39,124 nt of DNA from a virus. Under the pieces are notes generated by a model. It saw only the letters and a list, made by a program, of their open reading frames with translations. It made no database searches and was not told the DNA's origin. A program made the translations under genes and the position numbers. The stretch covers positions 1-39,124 of the IMG/VR virus record IMGVR_UViG_3300046794_000596, one strand, 5' to 3'. Below are positions 15,170 through 22,761 of the stretch, in pieces; the stretch's first letter is position 1; every line of letters begins with the position of its first letter.

Positions 15170-15835
15170 TCAGAGCGTGGCGGCGTCGGCGGCTGCGAGG
15201 ACGGGAGCGGTGAAGGTGCGGGCGACGGCCACGGCGGGACGGCGCCAGCCCGGGGACTGGCACAGGAATTCCCAGACCTCTTCGGTCAGCGCGACGTACT
15301 GATGGCCCTCGTGGTCGGGCACTTCCCCGGGGCGGTGTGCGCCGTTGACGTCGATGAGCGCGCCGTCCGGGCGGACGACGACCACGTGTTCGAAGCGGCA
15401 GGCGCACAGCTCTTCGTCGGGGCTGTCGCTGCACAGGTCCGGGTCGTAGCAGCACTCGTCCGAGATGATCACGGCCATGGTCCAGCCGGTGACTTCGAAC
15501 AGGGCGCGGGCCAGGGCGTGGCACTGCCCGCGGATGAACGCGGTACGCGCCCGGTCATCAAGCTGTCCGGTGGTGACGGTGACCGTCTCGCCGTCCGCGC
15601 CGAGGAGAGCGATCTCCAGCCCAAGCGGGAGCGGGTAGAGCGCTGCCAGTTCGCCCATGACGCCGTTCAGGAAGTCGATGGCCTCGGTCGATGCTGTGGT
15701 GCGCGCCTCGTCGTACTCGGCGTAGAAGTCTTCGTCAGCGTCGCCGCACGGGTCGCGGTACTGGTCCAGCGACGCCTTGTGGCGGTCCGCGAGCGCCCAG
15801 AACTCGATCAGGAGATCCACGATTGCGGCGCTCAT
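15170..15835 (-). CDS. Cys-containing hypothetical protein (221 aa)
   Basis: The ATG at 15835 has GGAAAGG and overlaps the upstream stop. The N-terminal half is helical and acidic. The second half is mixed, with a cysteine cluster in DECCYDPDLCSDSPDEELCA followed by a beta strand (EHVVVVRPDGALIDVNGA). The cluster may bind metal. The EALIDVNGAH-type ending recalls small cysteine-protease-like or toxin-modifying folds, but I cannot assign one. Confidence 0.65.
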   Translation of the reverse strand: MSAAIVDLLIEFWALADRHKASLDQYRDPCGDADEDFYAEYDEARTTASTEAIDFLNGVMGELAALYPLPLGLEIALLGADGETVTVTTGQLDDRARTAFIRGQCHALARALFEVTGWTMAVIISDECCYDPDLCSDSPDEELCACRFEHVVVVRPDGALIDVNGAHRPGEVPDHEGHQYVALTEEVWEFLCQSPGWRRPAVAVARTFTAPVLAAADAATL

Positions 15836-16125
15836 GTCCCGGTCCTTTCCGTGGGGTTGTCCCCGGGCCGGCTGGCGGGCAGGGAGCACTCATGGGCGGG
15901 CGGGAACAGGGGCTGTGCGTCGCCCCGGTCGGCGTCGTTGTCGCGGTCGGCGTCGTTGTCGCGCTGGACGCGATCGAGGATCACGTCCGCCGTGTCGGGG
16001 TCGAAACACAGGAGCAGATCCGTCATCAGGTCGGAGGCCTGCCAGTGCTCGGGCTCGTGCAACTCGTGTTCGCCGACGCGGGCGGCGTACTCGGTGAGGA
16101 CGGCTGCGGCCGCCGCGCGGCTCAC
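15832..16125 (-). CDS. Small hypothetical protein (97 aa)
   Basis: The GTG start overlaps the upstream TGA. A helical N-terminus (AAAAVLTEYAARVGEHELHE) is followed by DLMTDLLLCFDPDTADVIL, an acidic repeat (RDNDADRDNDADRGD, a short in-frame DNA duplication) and a disordered tail. It is the middle gene of a three-gene coupled chain (16427 to 15170). Confidence 0.58.
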   Translation of the reverse strand: MSRAAAAAVLTEYAARVGEHELHEPEHWQASDLMTDLLLCFDPDTADVILDRVQRDNDADRDNDADRGDAQPLFPPAHECSLPASRPGDNPTERTGT

Positions 16126-16427
16126 GGCGCAATCTCCGGCGGCTGCGGCTGCTCCGGCAGCGGGGCGCGCAGGACGGCGAGGGCGGCGAGTACGGCGCGC
16201 GACACGGTGCCGAGGAACTGGCCGCGCTGTCCGTCGGTGCGCTCGGCGAACCGGTCGGCGGCCAGGGTCATGAACTGGGTGGTGGGCGCGCCTTCGTCGG
16301 TGGTGAGCGTGGCGAGCATGGCGGGCGTTGCGCGGTGCAGGTCGATGGCCATCTCGACGACGACGGGGTGTGTGGTGAGGGTGCGTACGGACTCGTCGAA
16401 CGTGGGGCTGAGCGGGGCGGCGGTCAT
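16122..16427 (-). CDS. Small hypothetical protein (101 aa)
   Basis: The ATG at 16427 has GGAGAG about 9 bases upstream. It is helical (FDESVRTLTTHPVVVEMAID, VSRAVLAALAVLRAPL) with a Pro-rich end. It is the first gene of the coupled chain 16427-15170. No family is recognised. Confidence 0.6.
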   Translation of the reverse strand: MTAAPLSPTFDESVRTLTTHPVVVEMAIDLHRATPAMLATLTTDEGAPTTQFMTLAADRFAERTDGQRGQFLGTVSRAVLAALAVLRAPLPEQPQPPEIAP

Positions 16428-16479
16428 CGGGCGTGGCTCTCCGATCGATGGCGCTGGACTTGAGGGCGCGCAGCATGAA

Positions 16480-16513
16480 GGGCGGGACCGGCTTAGGTCG
16501 CGCGGTCCCGCCC
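16480..16513. terminator. Intergenic hairpin
   Basis: GGGCGGGACCG pairs perfectly with CGGTCCCGCCC (11 bp, 12-base loop) between the gene stopping at 16531 and the start at 16427. Confidence 0.55.
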
Positions 16514-16530
16514 CGGGCTGTGGCGGAGGG

Positions 16531-16770
16531 CTAGGCGGGCTGGAAGCGGACGCTGCGGCCGCCGTTCGGGGCGGTGAGGGTGAACGCCCCGGCGTCGTGC
16601 GCAGTGATGTCGGCGCCGTTGCGGATCGACTTCTGTGCGCTGGCCATGGCCATCCCCCACGGCATCGTGGCGATGGTCGTGCCGTTGACGGTCGCGGTGT
16701 ACTCGCGGGCAGCGGTACGGGGCAAGACGGTGGCGCGCAGCACGTCGCGGCGCTCCTCGATGGTGGACAC
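16531..16770 (-). CDS. Small hypothetical protein (79 aa)
   Basis: The GTG at 16770 has AGGAAGG 12 bases upstream. It is predicted all-beta with a central amphipathic helix (EYTATVNGTTIATMPWGMAM, ASAQKSIRNGADI, AFTLTAPNGGRSVRF). It may be a compact single-domain protein. Family unknown; flanked by hairpins on both sides. Confidence 0.6.
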   Translation of the reverse strand: MSTIEERRDVLRATVLPRTAAREYTATVNGTTIATMPWGMAMASAQKSIRNGADITAHDAGAFTLTAPNGGRSVRFQPA

Positions 16771-16842
16771 GGCTCGGTGGCCTTCCTGGTTGCGGTTCGG
16801 AGCGTTGGGGTGGGCAATCTCGCTCGTGATCGCCCGTAGGGT

Positions 16843-16868
16843 CCCCGGGCCGGCCGTCGGGCCCGGGG
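16843..16868. terminator. Intergenic hairpin
   Basis: CCCCGGGC pairs with GCCCGGGG (8 bp, extendable) in the gap between the gene stopping at 16953 and the start at 16770. Confidence 0.5.
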
Positions 16869-16952
16869 CGTGGCGGAGGGGTGCAGTGCTGATGTCTTCT
16901 ACTGCCGCGAGCCCCGACCCGAGATCCGGGCGGGGCTGCGGTGCAAGGTTGA

Positions 16953-17132
16953 TCAGTTCAGGGAGTTGAGCTGACACAGGCGGTAGCGCTTGCCGGACTC
17001 GGTCACCCAGGCGAACACGTCCCCCTTCTCGCGGGGCGAGTACGCGACCTCCGGGCACTTCTTGTGCCATGCGGCCTGCACCGTGATCTTGTATCCCTGC
17101 TTCTGCAACCGGACTGCCTGTTCACTCGTCAT
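16953..17132 (-). CDS. Small basic protein (59 aa)
   Basis: It starts at ATG 17132 with a clear SD (GAGGGAG). The sequence is MTSEQAVRLQKQGYKITVQA, then AWHKKCPEVAYSPREKGDVF and a short tail YRLCQLNSLN. The two Cys and the basic helix could suit nucleic-acid binding. It is the first gene after promoter module b and is probably transcribed from it. Confidence 0.68.
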   Translation of the reverse strand: MTSEQAVRLQKQGYKITVQAAWHKKCPEVAYSPREKGDVFAWVTESGKRYRLCQLNSLN

Positions 17133-17163
17133 TTCTGCTCCCTCTCGTGACTGCCAACACCTG

Positions 17164-17183
17164 AACGGTACACCACGTCAAAG
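17164..17183 (-). promoter_or_regulatory. Promoter module copy b
   Basis: The minus strand carries TTTGACGTGGTGTACCGT, followed by GTTGGCAGTCACGAG. It lies 50 bases upstream of the 17132 start. The candidate -10 is TACCGT. The leader box is partial (CACGAGAGG). Confidence 0.65.
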
Positions 17184-17220
17184 TCCGAGGGGAACAGAAC
17201 GGGGCGAACTACCGCACCAG

Positions 17221-17835
17221 TTAGCGGATATGCGCGCGGGCCCGCGCGATCCACCAGCTCCGGCGCTCCGCCGGTATCGGCCACCGGTGCACGCCGAACT
17301 CCGCCCGGCCGTCCCCGCGGTCCGGGTAGCGGTGCACCGTCAGCGTTCCCCCGGGAAACACCTCGCACGGCTCACCGACCTCGAACACGATCCGGGTGCG
17401 GCCCATGCGCCGCACCCACGCGTACGAAACGGCGCCATGCTCCGGCACCTTGAAGCGCGGCGGTCCGATGTGCAGCCGGTAGCGGTCGCAGGCGGAGGCG
17501 ATCGCGGGATGGTCGTGCTCGTCCTTCCAGTGACCGCAACGGGCACACTCCGGCGTCCTCGGCGACCGCGCGCACGGAACGGCCAGCAGCACCAGGCCGG
17601 CCGCCGGGCGCAGCGGCTCGGCCCGGTACGCGATACGGACCGCCTCCGCCTCCGCGGTGCCGCTTCCGCCGGTACGCAGCACCACGGCCAGCAGGGCGCG
17701 CACCAGGGCCCGGGAGACCGGCACGGCGCTCTCCTCGTCCTCGGCGGCGCTGAGGACGTACGCCTCATGGTCGGCGTCCAGCGGCCGCACACTACGGCAG
17801 GGAGTCGCAACAGCGGCGGGAACGGCGGCAGTCAA
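17221..17835 (-). CDS. Hypothetical protein with C-x-x-C/H motif (204 aa)
   Basis: A TTG start is preferred because AGGAAGGA lies 10 bases upstream; the next GTG has no SD. The N-terminal half is helical. The centre carries CARCGHWKDEHDHPA, a probable zinc knuckle. A beta-rich C-terminus follows (RTRIVFEVGEPCEVFPGGTL) with several Trp. No named family is recognised. A 12-bp hairpin precedes it. Confidence 0.66.
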   Translation of the reverse strand: MTAAVPAAVATPCRSVRPLDADHEAYVLSAAEDEESAVPVSRALVRALLAVVLRTGGSGTAEAEAVRIAYRAEPLRPAAGLVLLAVPCARSPRTPECARCGHWKDEHDHPAIASACDRYRLHIGPPRFKVPEHGAVSYAWVRRMGRTRIVFEVGEPCEVFPGGTLTVHRYPDRGDGRAEFGVHRWPIPAERRSWWIARARAHIR

Positions 17836-17860
17836 CGGAGCTCAGTCCTTCCTGGACAGG

Positions 17861-17902
17861 GCTGCGCCCCGGGTCGGCTCGGTGGCCAGTCCGGGGCGCA
17901 GC
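17861..17902. terminator. Intergenic hairpin with CCGGGGCGCAGC arm
   Basis: GCTGCGCCCCGG (17861-17872) pairs perfectly with CCGGGGCGCAGC (17891-17902). The arm CCGGGGCGCAGC recurs in the hairpins at 18324 and 19317. Confidence 0.6.
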
Positions 17903-17910
17903 AGGACGGG

Positions 17911-18102
17911 TCAGCGGCGGGAGAGGGCATTCCGCGGGGTGCGGGGCACCGTGGCGTGACGCGGCGCCGTAGCGGCCGCAGGCTCCGGCTCCGGCTCGGC
18001 GGGCTCCGGTTCGGGCGCGGGCCGGCTGGGGCGCAGCGGTGCGCCCGGGTCAGCCGTCTTCCTTCTCTGCGGTGTAGTTGGACTCAGCGCGCGCCAGGAC
18101 AT
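17911..18102 (-). CDS. Possible Pro/Glu-rich short protein
   Basis: The frame ending at 17911 has strong third-position G/C bias over its last 47 codons (RPAPEPEPAEPEPEPAAATA, then a basic end). It is followed by the hairpin-plus-SD junction that follows real genes in this block. No good start or SD is visible; ATG 18102, inside the upstream gene, is a guess. Confidence 0.3.
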   Translation of the reverse strand: MSWRALSPTTPQRRKTADPGAPLRPSRPAPEPEPAEPEPEPAAATAPRHATVPRTPRNALSRR

Positions 18103-18265
18103 CGAGGCCGCTGTCATGGGCCCGTGTGTCGGCAAGGTGCGCAAGGTCGGTGACCAGGTCGGCGATATCGGCGCCCCAGCTCTCGGAGTACGCCTCCCAC
18201 GCCTCCCGGGCGCGCTCTCCGCGCGACTGGGGGCTCTGGTTCTCGTCACGAGCGATGTCGTCCAC
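18050..18265 (-). CDS. Small acidic helical protein (71 aa)
   Basis: The GTG at 18265 is preceded by GGAGGG. It is a helical, acidic protein (ENQSPQSRGERAREAWEAYS, ADLVTDLAHLADTRAHDSGL). Unknown function. A 10-bp hairpin lies upstream. Confidence 0.65.
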   Translation of the reverse strand: MDDIARDENQSPQSRGERAREAWEAYSESWGADIADLVTDLAHLADTRAHDSGLDVLARAESNYTAEKEDG

Positions 18266-18323
18266 GGGGATCCCTCCGTTCAGCTCAGGCCCGGCAAGGT
18301 GGCGCCGGAAGCGGAGGGATGAT

Positions 18324-18356
18324 GCCGGGGCGCAGCGGTGAACGTCGCGCCCCGGC
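18324..18356. terminator. Intergenic hairpin
   Basis: GCCGGGGCGC pairs with GCGCCCCGGC (10 bp, 13-base loop) between the gene stopping at 18369 and the start at 18265. It shares the CCGGGGCGCAGCGG sequence with the hairpin at 19317. Confidence 0.55.
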
Positions 18357-18368
18357 GGGAAGCGGCGG

Positions 18369-19229
18369 TTACGGCACGACCATCAGGTCGGCGATGAACG
18401 CGGCCACGCGCTCCGTCTCGTCCGCGGACACGGTGAGCACTTCGGTCTCCCGCCTGGAGCCGTCGGCGGCCGTCCGCACGTGCCAGTGGCCCCGGCGGAT
18501 CCCCACCATCTCGTCCACGAACACTTCCTCTTCGCCCTCCACCGACACGTACGCGACGACGTGAGGGCCGGACCCGTCGAACTCGTCAGCGTCCAGGCCG
18601 TACGGGAACACCAGCCACGAGTTACCCATGTCGTCGTACTCCTCGCCGGTGATGCCATACGGGCGCAGCGCGGCGTTCAGGGCGTGGTCTGGGGTGTCCT
18701 CAAGGTGCAGCGTCAGGGCGTGCGCCTCCAGGCGGCCGCTGCCGTAGATGGCGGCCTCGTACCGCGAGAGCAGCGGGGACCGGTCCATCCTCCGGTACTC
18801 GGCCGCACCGAGGGCGTACAGGTGCTGCTCGTCGCTCTCCCCGGTGACGTCCTCCCACATGTCCCACGGCCACAGGTCACCGATCTCGTACCGGCCCCAC
18901 GGGTCGGGCTTGACGACCTTCTGCCCGCCTTCACAGTCGTAGTCCTCGGTCCACGTGAAGGTGAGCGTGCCGTCCTCGGCGAACGCGGCCGTGAGCCCGC
19001 AGTCGGCGTCCTCCGTGTGCAGGTCGTTGACGATCTTCTCGGCCGTGGCCCGGGTGAACAGGTGCCCGGAGAACGGCGTCCACCCCGAGCTCAGCGGCAG
19101 CCCAACGTACGGGCCCAGCGACGTGCCCTCCACGGTGAACAGTTGGATGCTCAGGCGCTCCCCCGTGCTGTGCAGGGGAACGGTCACGGCGGGCGGGGCG
19201 GCCACGGGGAACAGCGGCGTCTCACTCAT
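18369..19229 (-). CDS. Hypothetical acidic protein (286 aa)
   Basis: The ATG has GAGAGGA upstream. It is acidic and Trp/Tyr-rich with beta-strand repeats, for example GTLTFTWTEDYDCEGGQKVV, WGRYEIGDLWPWDMWEDVTG and PHVVAYVSVEGEEEVFVDEM. There is no signal peptide or metal motif. It is large and well conserved in codon pattern, so certainly coding. Family unknown. Confidence 0.72.
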   Translation of the reverse strand: MSETPLFPVAAPPAVTVPLHSTGERLSIQLFTVEGTSLGPYVGLPLSSGWTPFSGHLFTRATAEKIVNDLHTEDADCGLTAAFAEDGTLTFTWTEDYDCEGGQKVVKPDPWGRYEIGDLWPWDMWEDVTGESDEQHLYALGAAEYRRMDRSPLLSRYEAAIYGSGRLEAHALTLHLEDTPDHALNAALRPYGITGEEYDDMGNSWLVFPYGLDADEFDGSGPHVVAYVSVEGEEEVFVDEMVGIRRGHWHVRTAADGSRRETEVLTVSADETERVAAFIADLMVVP

Positions 19230-19316
19230 GGGTTGGGGTGTCCTCTCGAATGCTCAGCGGTATGGGGGAAGGGGGCAGTGCAGGCGGGCGTGTCAGCCGT
19301 CGAGCTCATCGGCCTG

Positions 19317-19341
19317 CCGGGGCGCAGCGGACGCGCCCCGG
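19317..19341. terminator. Intergenic hairpin
   Basis: CCGGGGCGC pairs with GCGCCCCGG (9 bp, 7-base loop) immediately downstream of the gene stopping at 19354. Confidence 0.55.
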
Positions 19342-19353
19342 GGCCAGTCCGGG

Positions 19354-19644
19354 CTAGTTGGCGGAGCGCAGCCAGTCGCAGGCGGCCTTAAAGCCCTGCT
19401 CGCAGTCGTCGACCTTCGCGTCGCGGAAACCGTCGTCGAACTCGGCGCCGCCCGGGGCGCTCTCACCGCCAACGCGCACGGTGACCGTGGCGGGCGGGCG
19501 GGTCCGGTGCGCGCCATCGTCGGAGCGGGCCGCACCCACAGACGCCATGAACGCCACCACCACAAGGGAGCAGAGGACCAGGAGCGTGAAGAACGCGGAG
19601 ATGCGCTCGCGGATGCGCTGGACGCGGAGGCGGAAGGCCTTCAT
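19354..19644 (-). CDS. Secreted or membrane-anchored small protein (96 aa)
   Basis: The ATG overlaps the upstream TGA. A basic N-terminus (KAFRLRVQRIRERI) precedes a membrane helix or signal anchor (FFTLLVLCSLVVVAFMASVG). An exported polar domain follows with two Cys (DDCEQGFKAACDWL) that could form a disulfide. A host-surface role such as superinfection exclusion is possible but unproven. Confidence 0.65.
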   Translation of the reverse strand: MKAFRLRVQRIRERISAFFTLLVLCSLVVVAFMASVGAARSDDGAHRTRPPATVTVRVGGESAPGGAEFDDGFRDAKVDDCEQGFKAACDWLRSAN

Positions 19645-20006
19645 CGCTGGCCTCCCTCGGGGAGCGTCAGACCGACGGCGCGGGCGGCCAGGAGCGCGGC
19701 CACGGCTTCGGCGTACGCGGTGTTGGCGTCGTCCAACTCCCACCCGGTCGCGCCCGCCCGCATCGCGTCGCCCGCCTCGGCCATGCGGCGCAGCGCGGCG
19801 GCGGGCTCGGTGACGTAGGCCAGGAGGCCGGCCGGGGTGATGCACCACGTCTCGTCGGGGTCGAGCACCAGGCCGCGGCGGTCGATGGCGTGGCCGTCGG
19901 GGCACGCGAAGTCCCCGTTGCTGATGGCGTGCAGCGGCAGCGTGCCGCAGGCGCCGCACATGATCGGGTTGGCTGCGGCCAATTCGAGGGCGGTGACGGT
20001 CGTCAT
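19641..20006 (-). CDS. Zinc-ribbon-like protein (121 aa)
   Basis: The ATG has GGAAGAGG. An N-terminal knuckle (MCGACGTLPL) and a CPDGH fit a C-x2-C...C-x3-H zinc ribbon over residues 17-38. A helical C-terminus follows (ALRRMAEAGDAMRAGATGWE, AEAVAALLAARAVG). It is the first gene downstream of promoter module c and is coupled to the secreted protein gene. Confidence 0.66.
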   Translation of the reverse strand: MTTVTALELAAANPIMCGACGTLPLHAISNGDFACPDGHAIDRRGLVLDPDETWCITPAGLLAYVTEPAAALRRMAEAGDAMRAGATGWELDDANTAYAEAVAALLAARAVGLTLPEGGQR

Positions 20007-20041
20007 GGGACCTCTTCCGTTGGGAGCGGGCCGGGCGGCGC

Positions 20042-20116
20042 GGCTCGCTCGTGCCGCGCCGTCCCGGTGAACCCAACGCTATATGACGTTCCCGCACACT
20101 GACAACCACATCAAAG
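20042..20116 (-). promoter_or_regulatory. Promoter module copy c
   Basis: The minus strand carries TTTGATGTGGT at 20115-20105, then a conventional-looking TTGTCA...TATAGC pair, then the leader box GGCACGAGCGAGCC (20055-20042). Here the first box is diverged after GTGGT and the spacing to the leader box is longer than at the other copies. It is divergent from copy d. Confidence 0.55.
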
Positions 20117-20186
20117 CAGTGCGCGGCGGCTGCACCTCAATCGCCCAGCAAATTCAGGAAGTTGCGTAGAGCTGTGGTCCTCGGTC

Positions 20187-20230
20187 TTTGATGTGGTGTA
20201 CAGTTCTTCTTGTTGGACGGCACGAGCGAG
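20187..20230 (+). promoter_or_regulatory. Promoter module copy d
   Basis: TTTGATGTGGTGTACAGT (20187-20204) is followed by TGTTGGACGGCACGAGCGAG. The candidate -10 is TACAGT. The gene starts 74 bases after it, with CCAGAAGGG as SD. Confidence 0.68.
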
Positions 20231-20277
20231 CCGGACAACACCCGCTCCCACTCACCCGACCAGAAGGGCCCGACCCC

Positions 20278-20745
20278 ATGGCCATCACCCTCGCCAAGTC
20301 GCTGCGCCTGTACATCGCGATCATCGACGGCAGCGGCACCGTGATCGACGCCGAACCGGCCCACGCAGACGCCGACTACGTGCAGGCCTTCGAGGTTGCG
20401 TGCATCGTGGACTGCCTCGCCACCCGCCGCGTGCAGGCCATCGACCGGCACTCCGCCATCCTCACCGCGTCCGCCGAGATCGCCGCCGAGGAGAACGGCA
20501 CGGGCGTCAGCCTGGACAAGCCGGTCCGCCCCTTCGTCGCGATCGTCAACGGCCACGACCAGGTCATCGGCGCCGAACCCATGGCCGCCATCGACTGGCA
20601 GGCCTTCGAGGTCGAGTGCATCGTCCACTGCCTCACCACCCGCTCCGTCGACTCCATCGACCGCTTCTCCGCCATGGCCACGGCGCGCGCCGAGATCGCC
20701 GCGGAGAACGCCGGGATGGTGTACACCCCGCTCGACCGCATCTGA
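20278..20745 (+). CDS. Internally duplicated hypothetical protein (155 aa)
   Basis: Two homologous halves of about 65 residues are obvious. LRLYIAIIDGSGTVIDAEPA aligns with VRPFVAIVNGHDQVIGAEPM, AFEVACIVDCLATRRVQAID with AFEVECIVHCLTTRSVDSID, and ILTASAEIAAEE with MATARAEIAAEN. Each half has two conserved Cys. The ATG at 20278 follows AGAAGGG; the start is fixed by the SD and by the module d leader. Function unknown; a pseudo-dimeric fold is likely. Confidence 0.72.
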   Translation: MAITLAKSLRLYIAIIDGSGTVIDAEPAHADADYVQAFEVACIVDCLATRRVQAIDRHSAILTASAEIAAEENGTGVSLDKPVRPFVAIVNGHDQVIGAEPMAAIDWQAFEVECIVHCLTTRSVDSIDRFSAMATARAEIAAENAGMVYTPLDRI

Positions 20746-20756
20746 CACACCCCCAC

Positions 20757-20785
20757 GGGCGCGCCGGACCCCACACGGCGCGCCC
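20757..20785. terminator. Intergenic hairpin
   Basis: GGGCGCGCC pairs with GGCGCGCCC (9 bp, 11-base loop) shortly after the stop at 20745. The remaining ~175 bases to the next start hold no gene. Confidence 0.55.
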
Positions 20786-20961
20786 CCGGGCCCGGCACCA
20801 CCGGGCCGGCCATGAGCCCCGAGCCCCCCGCTCGCGCGCGTAAGACGGTCTCACGGGTTCCACGAACGCCCCCCTTTCGCTGTTCAGCGCTTCGCCCTCC
20901 GGTCTCGTCAGTGGCGCGCTGCGGCGGTCTCTCCTTCCCTTCTCTGCCCTTGGAGGCATCC

Positions 20962-21636
20962 ATGCCGTTCCTGACCCCTGCCCTGATCGAGCCGATCCCG
21001 TTCGACCCGTTCGCGGTGGGCCGCGACTTCGGGGTCCGTGAGGTCACGTCCCGCCTCATGGAGCGCGGTACGCCGGAGACCCGCCGTGAGCACGACTGGT
21101 TGCGGTGCCAGTTGGAGCAGGCCCTCGTGAAGGTGGAGGAGGTGGTCCCTGAGGGGATGTCGCTCCGTATGCGGTCGAAGGACGGGATGGTCTACCTGGC
21201 GTTCTCGTCCGGGCTGTTGGGGAGTGGCCGCATCGCCTCCGGGATCGACGCGTTGACTGGCCGGTCGGTGTTCCAGGTGCGCGGGTCGGGGCTCGCCGCT
21301 CCCGTGGCCGCGTCGGTGCTGGCGTCGGTGCGGACGCGCATCGTCGGGTTGAAGCGGCCCATGCGGATCGTGGCCCGTCCTACGGGGCCGTCGGCGTTCG
21401 ACCCGGCGCTGTACCGGCCCACCCGGCTGATGACGTTCCGCCCGCGGGGAATCGGCTCTAGCGATGCCTCGAAGCACGCTCGGGTGGACGTGATGACGTG
21501 CTGGGTCGATGACGTGTCCGGGCTGCTGGGCGCTCTGGTGACGGGTGTGGAGGTCGGGCGCGAGGCCGTAGCCCGAACGATGCCGCCGGATGCCGTCCAC
21601 GCGTACTCCGATGACGCGGTGCGCCTCAGCCACTGA
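20962..21636 (+). CDS. Hypothetical protein (224 aa)
   Basis: The ATG has TTGGAGG upstream. It contains amphipathic helices (EHDWLRCQLEQALVKVEEVV) and beta segments (MSLRMRSKDGMVYLAFSSGL). A basic central region (RTRIVGLKRPMRIVARPTGP) and an acidic end follow. No family is recognised. It is part of the plus-strand block whose genes are separated by hairpins. Confidence 0.66.
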   Translation: MPFLTPALIEPIPFDPFAVGRDFGVREVTSRLMERGTPETRREHDWLRCQLEQALVKVEEVVPEGMSLRMRSKDGMVYLAFSSGLLGSGRIASGIDALTGRSVFQVRGSGLAAPVAASVLASVRTRIVGLKRPMRIVARPTGPSAFDPALYRPTRLMTFRPRGIGSSDASKHARVDVMTCWVDDVSGLLGALVTGVEVGREAVARTMPPDAVHAYSDDAVRLSH

Positions 21637-21645
21637 GCCGGCCGT

Positions 21646-21671
21646 GGGGCGCGGTGTCTGCGCCGCGCCCC
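21646..21671. terminator. Intergenic hairpin
   Basis: GGGGCGCGG pairs with CCGCGCCCC (9 bp, 8-base loop) ten bases after the stop at 21636. Confidence 0.58.
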
Positions 21672-21821
21672 GCCTCCCCTTGTTCCGCTGTGTTCCGCAC
21701 TCGGCCGTAGGCGCTCCCGGGCGTCGCGGCCGTGTGCAGGGCGCGCCGTAACCGTGCCTCCCGGGCCATCATCCGCCGCCCGGTGTCTCTCTCATCCGTC
21801 AACAGCCCCGGAGGGCTCACC

Positions 21822-22637
21822 ATGACGACTGCCGTCCGTACCGACCTGTACGCGCTGATCACCGAGACTCAAGCCGAGATCCGCGAGTGCGAGAAGAGTC
21901 CCCGCGCGGGGACGCTGCGCACCCTGATCGAGCGCCTGGAGGCCTTCCCCGGAGATGAACTGTCCGGTGAGGCGTTCGCGGCGCTGCACCAGGCCGTGCG
22001 GGTGGCGTCCGGCGCCATCACGTCCCCGGAAACGTCGGCGCTGGTGGATCTCGCCTACGAGTCCGAGGTGATGTACCGGGAGGGCCCGGAGGAGAGCGCG
22101 CAGGACGAACCGACGTTCGCTGTCGTGGTCCGGCTCACGGCCATGTGCCACGCCCGGTTCGCAGGCCTGAGCCGCACGGACCTGTGCAAGGCGCCATGGG
22201 AGCGGTCCTACCGGAAGGGTGTCGCGGCGCTCGGGGTGCTCATGGAGGAGATCGCCGACGCGCCCGAATGGAACGCCCACCGGGTGGAAGCCACGATGCT
22301 CGCCTTCGAGGCGGACGTGCGGCGCGCCATCGCTTACCGGGCCCTGTACGCGGCGCGTGACGCGCTGGTGAAGGTGGCCGAGACGGCGGGGCTCTTCGTC
22401 ATCGGCGGCCGTCAGCCCGTCCGCGGTCTGGAGGGACGCGGCTGGGTGCGGCGGATCGGCAACGCCCTGTGGCAATTCGAGGTCACCGAGGCGCGTCCGC
22501 TGGAGAAGGCGCGGGGCGGGCTGATCGTCGCCACCCTCGTGGCCCCCGGTGCGGCCAAGGAGCGTCACGCCCTGCCGCGGCGCTTCGAGTACGGGCCGCA
22601 CCGTGCCGCGGAGGACGCGGCCTTGGAGCGGATCTGA
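21822..22637 (+). CDS. Hypothetical helical protein (271 aa)
   Basis: The ATG has GGAGGG upstream. It is mostly helical (LYALITETQAEIRECEKSPR, ALVDLAYESEVMYREGPEES, FEADVRRAIAYRALYAARDA), ending in a beta-rich piece (GNALWQFEVTEARPLEKARG). No motif is recognised. Confidence 0.68.
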   Translation: MTTAVRTDLYALITETQAEIRECEKSPRAGTLRTLIERLEAFPGDELSGEAFAALHQAVRVASGAITSPETSALVDLAYESEVMYREGPEESAQDEPTFAVVVRLTAMCHARFAGLSRTDLCKAPWERSYRKGVAALGVLMEEIADAPEWNAHRVEATMLAFEADVRRAIAYRALYAARDALVKVAETAGLFVIGGRQPVRGLEGRGWVRRIGNALWQFEVTEARPLEKARGGLIVATLVAPGAAKERHALPRRFEYGPHRAAEDAALERI

Positions 22638-22646
22638 CAGACCGCC

Positions 22647-22673
22647 GGCCGGGGCGCACCGTCGGCCCCGGCC
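22647..22673. terminator. Intergenic hairpin
   Basis: GGCCGGGG pairs with CCCCGGCC (8 bp, 11-base loop) ten bases after the stop at 22637. Confidence 0.55.
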
Positions 22674-22761
22674 CCCTTGCCCGCTGCCCCCTCCCCTCGG
22701 CCGTACCGCGGCCGTGCGTAGGGCGCACCGTGCCCCTGAATGACCTTGTGAGGAGACCGTC

